Made by a program: the position numbers and the translations under genes. The notes beneath the pieces were generated by a model that saw only the letters and a program-made list of their open reading frames with translations, did no database searches and was not told the DNA's origin. From positions 1-64,000 of the forward strand of contig OZ244836.1 of the NCBI GenBank assembly GCA_965220645.1: 64,000 nucleotides of DNA. The letters run 5' to 3'. Source of the DNA: Aldehydirespirator sp965220645. Lineage in GTDB: Bacteria; Actinomycetota; Acidimicrobiia; Acidimicrobiales; Aldehydirespiratoraceae. Every line of letters begins with the position of its first letter. Within the stretch, counting starts at the first letter, position 1. Below, piece after piece: positions 59,688-64,000 of the stretch.

Positions 59688-60863
59688 GTGCTGATTGACG
59701 GCGCCCGGGAGCCTCGCCTTCTCTCCTACTACCTCGCCCAAGGGCTGTGCATGGGCTCGCTGGCGTCGGTCATAACCCTGCTGGGCGACATTCGAGACGC
59801 GTTCGGGCTGACCGAGACCCAGATCGGGCTGATCGTGGGCGCCGGGTTCTTCACCGCCTTCGTCACCCAGATCACCCTGGCCCGAGTGGCCGACAGAGGC
59901 CACGCTCCCCTGATGGTGCGGTTAGGACTGGTAGCCGCGGCGGCCAGCATGATCGGGTTCGCGGCCAGCTCCGGCTTCTGGACGCTGGTCGGCTCGCGGG
60001 CGATGCTCGGCATCGCCATCGGGGTGGCCCAGCCCGCCATCCGCCGCACCGTCATCCTGGCCGACCCCGCCCACATTGGGCGCAACCTCGGCCGTCTGGG
60101 CGTGGTCGAGGTGATCTGGTTCGCGCTCACCCCGGCGGCCGCGGCCGTCCTGGCCGACGCCACCAACCTCGACGCGCCCTTCTACGCGATGGCCGGCCTC
60201 GCCGTCGTCACCGTAGCGATGATGGGCCGGCTCGAGTCGGACGAGGACGCCCTCGGCACTCGAACCACCAGCTCCTTCCAGCTCCTGCGCGAACCGGTAG
60301 TGGCCGGCACGCTGCTGCTGGTCACCAGCCAGTTCGTGATGATCGGCGCGTGGGAGGCGGTGTGGGCGGTGAGCCTCGTCGACCTCGGCGCGGCCACATG
60401 GGAAGTCGGCCTGAGCTTCACCCTGTTCGCCCTCCCGCTGGGAGCGCTGGCCCCAGTGGCGGGGGCATGGGCCCAGCGCACCGGCGGCCTGCGGCTGTGC
60501 GTCGGCGGGCTGCTCAGCTCGGCCGCGGCCGGGGTCCTGCTGGGCGTTTTCGACTCGGTCTGGAGCCTGGTGATGGTGTCGATGGTGGTCGGCGTCGGTG
60601 CGGGTCTGGGCTTCACCGCCGGGCTCTACGCCTACTCCCAGACGGTGACCGACGACCGCCAGGCCTCGTCCCAAGGTCTGATGGGCGCCAGCGAGGTGCT
60701 GCTGGGCGGGGTGACGGCCGTGCTGGGCGCCTGGCTCTACGACATCTCAGGCCGGAGCCTGGTGTGGACGGTGATCCCGGCGCTGATGGTGGTGGCGCTG
60801 GTTGGCGGTCTGCTGTGGAGAGGGCTGCGCCTAACGGAGTACGCCCGGCCACGGAGCCAGTGA
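59688..60863 (+). CDS. Major facilitator superfamily transporter
   Basis: 391 residues from the GTG at 59688 with GAGGGG seven bases earlier. About twelve hydrophobic helices; LARVADRGHAPLMVRLG resembles the loop 2-3 signature (G-x3-D-R-x-G-R/K). The start codon is 12 bp after the stop of the amidohydrolase relic, so the original operon order is kept. Substrate unknown. Confidence 0.88.
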   Translation: MLIDGAREPRLLSYYLAQGLCMGSLASVITLLGDIRDAFGLTETQIGLIVGAGFFTAFVTQITLARVADRGHAPLMVRLGLVAAAASMIGFAASSGFWTLVGSRAMLGIAIGVAQPAIRRTVILADPAHIGRNLGRLGVVEVIWFALTPAAAAVLADATNLDAPFYAMAGLAVVTVAMMGRLESDEDALGTRTTSSFQLLREPVVAGTLLLVTSQFVMIGAWEAVWAVSLVDLGAATWEVGLSFTLFALPLGALAPVAGAWAQRTGGLRLCVGGLLSSAAAGVLLGVFDSVWSLVMVSMVVGVGAGLGFTAGLYAYSQTVTDDRQASSQGLMGASEVLLGGVTAVLGAWLYDISGRSLVWTVIPALMVVALVGGLLWRGLRLTEYARPRSQ

Positions 60864-60907
60864 CCGGGCCCCGGTAGCTGCCAGGGCCGGTAGCCGGCAA
60901 CCAGATC

Positions 60908-61774
60908 TCAGTCCAAGCCCTCCTCGATCATCGCCCAGGTGGCCTCTCTCTCTGCGGGCGTGCCCTGGAGGATGACGGCGATCTCGTCGGCCGAGGCCGC
61001 GGCGTAGCGGGCCAGCTCGGCCCTGACCTCGTCGGGGCTGCCGATGGCGAGGAGGTCCATCATGTCGGCCACCCGCTCGCGCCCGGCCATGGCCTGATAC
61101 GACGGCAGCGTCCGGTAGCCGGCCAGCTGGTCGCCGATGCGAGCCCGGGCCCCGTCGGGATCATCAGTCACGCACACCCACACCGCGGCCGAGATCTGCG
61201 CATCACCGACAGCCGGGCGCACATGCTCGGAGATCGTGCGGGGCCCGGTCCATGCCAACAGCGTGCCCTCGGAGCGGGCCGAGGCCAGCGCCAGCATCCT
61301 CGGCCCCATAGCGGCCAGCATGACCCCGGGGGCAGGGCCGGGCACGTCGATGCTGGTCCGGTGCGACACCAGGTCGCCGCTGACGTCCACCGCCTCGTCA
61401 GCCAGCAGCGGGAGCAGAGCGTCGAGGTACTGCATCATGTGGCTGTAGGGCCGGCTCCACTCGAGCCCGAGCACATGCCTCACGATGGGCGCGTGGCCCA
61501 CCCCGATGCCGAGGGTGAACCGCCCACCGCTGATCTGGTTGACGGTGCGGGCCTGCTGGGCGAGGGTCTGGGGCAGCGTCGACTGGATGGCGATCACGCC
61601 GGTGGCCAGCTCGATGCGGGGCACCCGGTCGGCGACAACCGCCAGCACCGCGATCGGGTCGGCCCGCTCGACCTGGGCCACGATGTAGCGGTCAAGTCCC
61701 GCCGCCTCGGCCCGGGCCGCGCCGGCCACCGCCGCGTCCACCCGGGTCGGCAGGTCCAACAGCGCATACTTCAC
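60908..61774 (-). CDS. Luciferase-like monooxygenase, probable F420-dependent oxidoreductase
   Basis: 288 residues from the GTG at 61774 (GGAGG, seven-base spacer). VADRVPRIELATGVIAIQSTLPQTLAQQARTVNQISGGRFTLGIGVGH is the LLM core; the C-terminal part has SPDEVRAELARYAAASADEIAVIL. Substrate unknown; such enzymes act with F420H2 or FMNH2. Independent of the fragment at 31.9 kb. Confidence 0.88.
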   Translation of the reverse strand: MKYALLDLPTRVDAAVAGAARAEAAGLDRYIVAQVERADPIAVLAVVADRVPRIELATGVIAIQSTLPQTLAQQARTVNQISGGRFTLGIGVGHAPIVRHVLGLEWSRPYSHMMQYLDALLPLLADEAVDVSGDLVSHRTSIDVPGPAPGVMLAAMGPRMLALASARSEGTLLAWTGPRTISEHVRPAVGDAQISAAVWVCVTDDPDGARARIGDQLAGYRTLPSYQAMAGRERVADMMDLLAIGSPDEVRAELARYAAASADEIAVILQGTPAEREATWAMIEEGLD

Positions 61775-61890
61775 GGTCAGGCCTCCTTCACTAGCGGTCC
61801 TCGGCGAGCCGCGGCTAAGCGGGGACAATCAATGTTGGGTACCTGACTTCGGATCCACGACCAAGCAGATTGTCGGTGCCAGCCCTAGAT

Positions 61891-61914
61891 GTAACACTTA
61901 TGTTACGCTATGCT
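61891..61914 (+). promoter_or_regulatory. Operator and promoter of HTH gene
   Basis: GTAACA / TGTTAC, 6-bp arms around CTTA (61891-61906), followed by TATGCT (61909-61914) 7 bp before the ATG, so the transcript is probably leaderless. Confidence 0.55.
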
Positions 61915-61920
61915 GAACGC

Positions 61921-62235
61921 ATGGCTGAACTCACCGGGGCTGATCGTTACCTCAAGCACCGCCGGGAAGATCCGGACTACGACCGCGCCTACACATCAGC
62001 GAGGCGTCGCATCGATCAGATCGACGCGCTAATTCGCGCGCTGGACGAGCGTCGATGCAGCCTGAATCTGAGCAAAGCGGAACTTGCCCGTCGGGCTGAC
62101 CTTCGCCCCGAGGTGATCCGCCGGCTGTTCACGGCGGCAAGCCCCAATCCGACCCTCTCGACGGTCGTGGCCCTAGCCGGGGCACTGGAACTTGAGCTTA
62201 CGGCCGAACCCTTGGAGGACAGCGTCGCTAGCTGA
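61921..62235 (+). CDS. XRE-type helix-turn-helix regulator, HigA-like, no toxin partner
   Basis: 104 residues. An N-terminal helical part (YLKHRREDPDYDRAYTSARRRIDQIDALIRALDERR) is typical of HigA-like antitoxins. The HTH is LSKAELARRADLRPEVIRRLFTAASPNPTLSTVVALAGAL. HigB-like toxins usually precede such genes; 61829-61890 has none, so it is either an orphan or a simple repressor. Confidence 0.85.
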   Translation: MAELTGADRYLKHRREDPDYDRAYTSARRRIDQIDALIRALDERRCSLNLSKAELARRADLRPEVIRRLFTAASPNPTLSTVVALAGALELELTAEPLEDSVAS

Positions 62236-62346
62236 GTACCTCATCAGCAGCGTCCAAGCCGTCACGCCTGCTCATCGCACCTGTATAGGCCCAGCGCAAG
62301 ATTCTGCCACCTGTACGGAGGAACATCGGAACGGATGGAGATGGGG

Positions 62347-63366
62347 CTAGGCGGGGGTCTGGTTGCGGTCCAGGCGGACTATGCGGCGGTCGGTGACTAC
62401 CGCGGTTATCAGCTCCGCGGGGGTGACATCGAAGGCCGGGTTGGCGGCCGCGGTGCCGTCGGGGGCGGTGGACACGCCGCCTAGCGACACGACCTCGTCG
62501 GTGCCCCGGTCCTCGATCTCGATGCCGGCGCCGTCGGGGGTGTCGGCGTCGACGGTGGACTCGGGGGCGACCACGATGAACGGCACCCCGGCGTGGCGGG
62601 CCCCGAGGGCGAGCGAGAAGGTGCCGATCTTGTTGGCGGTGTCGCCGTTGGCCGCGACCCGGTCGGCGCCGGTGAGCACCACGTCAGCCTGGCCCCGGGC
62701 CAGCATGAACGGTCCGGCCGAGTCGACAAGCAGGCGGTGGGGAGCGCCCATGCGGTCCAGCTCCCAGGCGGTGAGGCGGGCGCCCTGCAGCAGGGGCCTG
62801 GTCTCCAGAGCGAGGGCCTCGGCCAGCCGGCCCCGCTCGTGCAGGGTCTGAATCACGGCCAGAGCCGTGCCCCTCTCCACCGCGGCCAGACCGCCGGTGT
62901 TGCAGATGGTCATAGCCCTGATGTCGGGTCGGCCCACCAGGTCGAGCACCAGGTCGGCGCCCAGGGAGCCCATGGCGACCGACGCGGCCAGCTCTTCGTC
63001 GCGGACGGCGGCGGCTTCGGCCAGGACGGCGTCGAAGCCCTCGGGAGCGCGGGCCGCGGCCCGATCCACCATGCGGGCCAGGTTCACCGCAGTAGGTCGG
63101 GCCTGGCGCAGCTGGGCCACGGCATCGTCTAACGCTTGGCCAGCGGGGCCGTGGGCCCGCACCGCCAGCGCCACCCCGAAGGCGCCGGCCACCCCGATGG
63201 CGGGCGCGCCCCTAACCGACAGGCGCTGTATGGCGGCCACCATGTCGGGCACATTGTCGATGCGCAGCACGGTGAAGGCCGCGGGCAAGGCGGTCTGGTC
63301 GACCATCTCGACCACGCCGTCGGGGCCTCCGGCCCAGTCCAACGTCCGCAAACTGCTGCCGTCCAT
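62347..63366 (-). CDS. mtnA: S-methyl-5-thioribose-1-phosphate isomerase
   Basis: 339 residues from the ATG at 63366 (a GTG 21 bases earlier is possible). Conserved RGAPAIGVAGAFGVALA, TICNTGGLA with catalytic Cys, GADRVAANGDTANKIGT with catalytic Asp, and FIVVAPESTVD. It converts methylthioribose-1-P to methylthioribulose-1-P in methionine salvage. Divergent from the methylthioadenosine-deaminase-like gene, which is a related function. Confidence 0.95.
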   Translation of the reverse strand: MDGSSLRTLDWAGGPDGVVEMVDQTALPAAFTVLRIDNVPDMVAAIQRLSVRGAPAIGVAGAFGVALAVRAHGPAGQALDDAVAQLRQARPTAVNLARMVDRAAARAPEGFDAVLAEAAAVRDEELAASVAMGSLGADLVLDLVGRPDIRAMTICNTGGLAAVERGTALAVIQTLHERGRLAEALALETRPLLQGARLTAWELDRMGAPHRLLVDSAGPFMLARGQADVVLTGADRVAANGDTANKIGTFSLALGARHAGVPFIVVAPESTVDADTPDGAGIEIEDRGTDEVVSLGGVSTAPDGTAAANPAFDVTPAELITAVVTDRRIVRLDRNQTPA

Positions 63367-63386
63367 CGGCCGGAGGCTAGTTGCCA

Positions 63387-63439
63387 CCGAAATTCTTGTG
63401 CGGAAGGGTGCCGTACGACCATGACAACAAGAATTTCGG
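63387..63439. repeat. Intergenic palindrome, A copy 2
   Basis: CCGAAATTCTTGT / ACAAGAATTTCGG around 27 bp, between the divergent mtnA and deaminase genes, 21 and 33 bp from the starts. Loop similarity to the copy at 40877 is limited to ACGACCA and a few other positions. Confidence 0.85.
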
Positions 63440-63471
63440 GTGGGGTGAGCGGGTATCTAGGGTGGAGTGCC

Positions 63472-64000
63472 ATGGACCGGTACTTGTGCGACGTGCTCGT
63501 CACCATGGACGGGCCGGTCGGGGGTGTCCCCGCGCCGATCAGCGACGGGGCGGTGGACGTGGGCAACGACGGGCGGATCGTCTGGTGCGGCCCGGTTGCG
63601 GATGCGCCCGAACTCGAACCAGGCGCCACCGTGCACCGAACCGGGATCCTCATGCCGAGCCTGATCAACGCCCACTGCCACACGCCGATGGTGCTGCTGC
63701 GGGGCGCAGGCGAGGGACTTCCGGTGGACCGCTGGCTGCACGAGGTGATGTGGCCCCGCGAGTCGAAGCTCACCGACGACGACGTGCGAGTCGGGATGCG
63801 ACTGGGGGCGGGTGAACTGCTGGCCAATGGCATCACCGCCTCGACAGAGATGTACTTCTGGGGCCAGGCCATGGCCGAGGGCGCAACCGACGCCGGGCTG
63901 CGCTGCCTGGTGACGCCCGGAGTGATCGAGGACCCGGACTTCACCGTGGCCGGCGGGTGGCGAGACCAGCTCGACGAGATGGTGGCTCTCAGGGATCGCT
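63472..64000 (+). CDS. 5'-methylthioadenosine/S-adenosylhomocysteine-deaminase-like amidohydrolase, cut by window end
   Basis: First 176 residues only: CDVLVTMDGPVGG, LMPSLINAHCHTPMVLLRGAGEG (HxH metal motif), LPVDRWLHEVMWPRESKLTDDDVRVGMRLGAGELLANGITASTEMYF. This matches the MtaD/SsnA group. With mtnA across the palindrome it would feed methionine salvage, although an MTA phosphorylase or kinase step is not seen here. Confidence 0.88.
   Translation, partial: MDRYLCDVLVTMDGPVGGVPAPISDGAVDVGNDGRIVWCGPVADAPELEPGATVHRTGILMPSLINAHCHTPMVLLRGAGEGLPVDRWLHEVMWPRESKLTDDDVRVGMRLGAGELLANGITASTEMYFWGQAMAEGATDAGLRCLVTPGVIEDPDFTVAGGWRDQLDEMVALRDR

Noticed and set aside
62236..63470. SAM or other riboswitch for the methionine-salvage genes
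   Set aside because: Intergenic regions are too short; upstream of mtnA only the A palindrome is visible, which also occurs at an unrelated locus.

Overview
High-GC sequence (GGC/GCC-rich codons, frequent GTG starts, few T-tracts) from an actinobacterium. Lineage signals are a CrgA-type cell-division protein, F420-type luciferase-like monooxygenases, DUF222/HNH genes and cytochrome P450. The secreted proteins with S-layer-homology-like repeats followed by Big-type domains make Acidimicrobiia my best guess; that is inference, since no rRNA or marker gene is present.

Left part (1-34 kb), accessory. It opens with the 3'-truncated end of a DUF222 gene and a lipid-anchored serpin. From 3.9 to 15.8 kb lies a mosaic array of small membrane-anchored coiled-coil genes. 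Five 'type A' genes share a promoter, a 5' leader with a conserved stem-loop, a GTG start and a terminal CTAG. They alternate with 'type B' genes, usually on the opposite strand. In and around the array are a P4-type tyrosine integrase, a fragment of a second one, a YefM/RelE pair, and broken genes (betaine-binding protein, KAP NTPase, PhoD-like phosphatase, serpin chimera). From 15.9 to 26.7 kb come three large cell-surface proteins with SLH-like and Big-type domains, a smaller relative, two collapsed copies and a second integrase. Then follow an opine-dehydrogenase-like/amidohydrolase pair, a DUF3800 gene, a degenerate acyl-CoA ligase, a truncated LLM gene and a deleted DUF222-HNH gene.

Right part (35-64 kb), mostly chromosomal housekeeping and catabolism: acyl-CoA ligase, GNAT, tRNA-Tyr, YajQ, HtpX, HAD phosphatase, Acs, D-aminoacylase-like amidohydrolase, MsrA, EamA and DoxX membrane proteins, an active-site-less thiolase, CrgA, SDR next to a divergent P450, Dcd, aminotransferase, YaaA, tRNA-Gly, MazEF-like and Fic genes, MFS transporter, LLM oxidoreductase, MtnA and a divergent methylthioadenosine-deaminase-like gene cut by the window end.

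Three patterns recur. (1) Genes keep both ends but have lost the middle (KAP, DUF222-HNH, SLH, YtcJ-like amidohydrolase, serpin). (2) Tandem arrays consist of copies of the 3' end of the adjacent minus-strand gene (six cases), and in-frame repeats have expanded inside enzymes. (3) About 50-bp intergenic palindromes occur only in the right part. The best candidate for an undescribed system is the type A/type B coiled-coil membrane-protein array with its structured leader.
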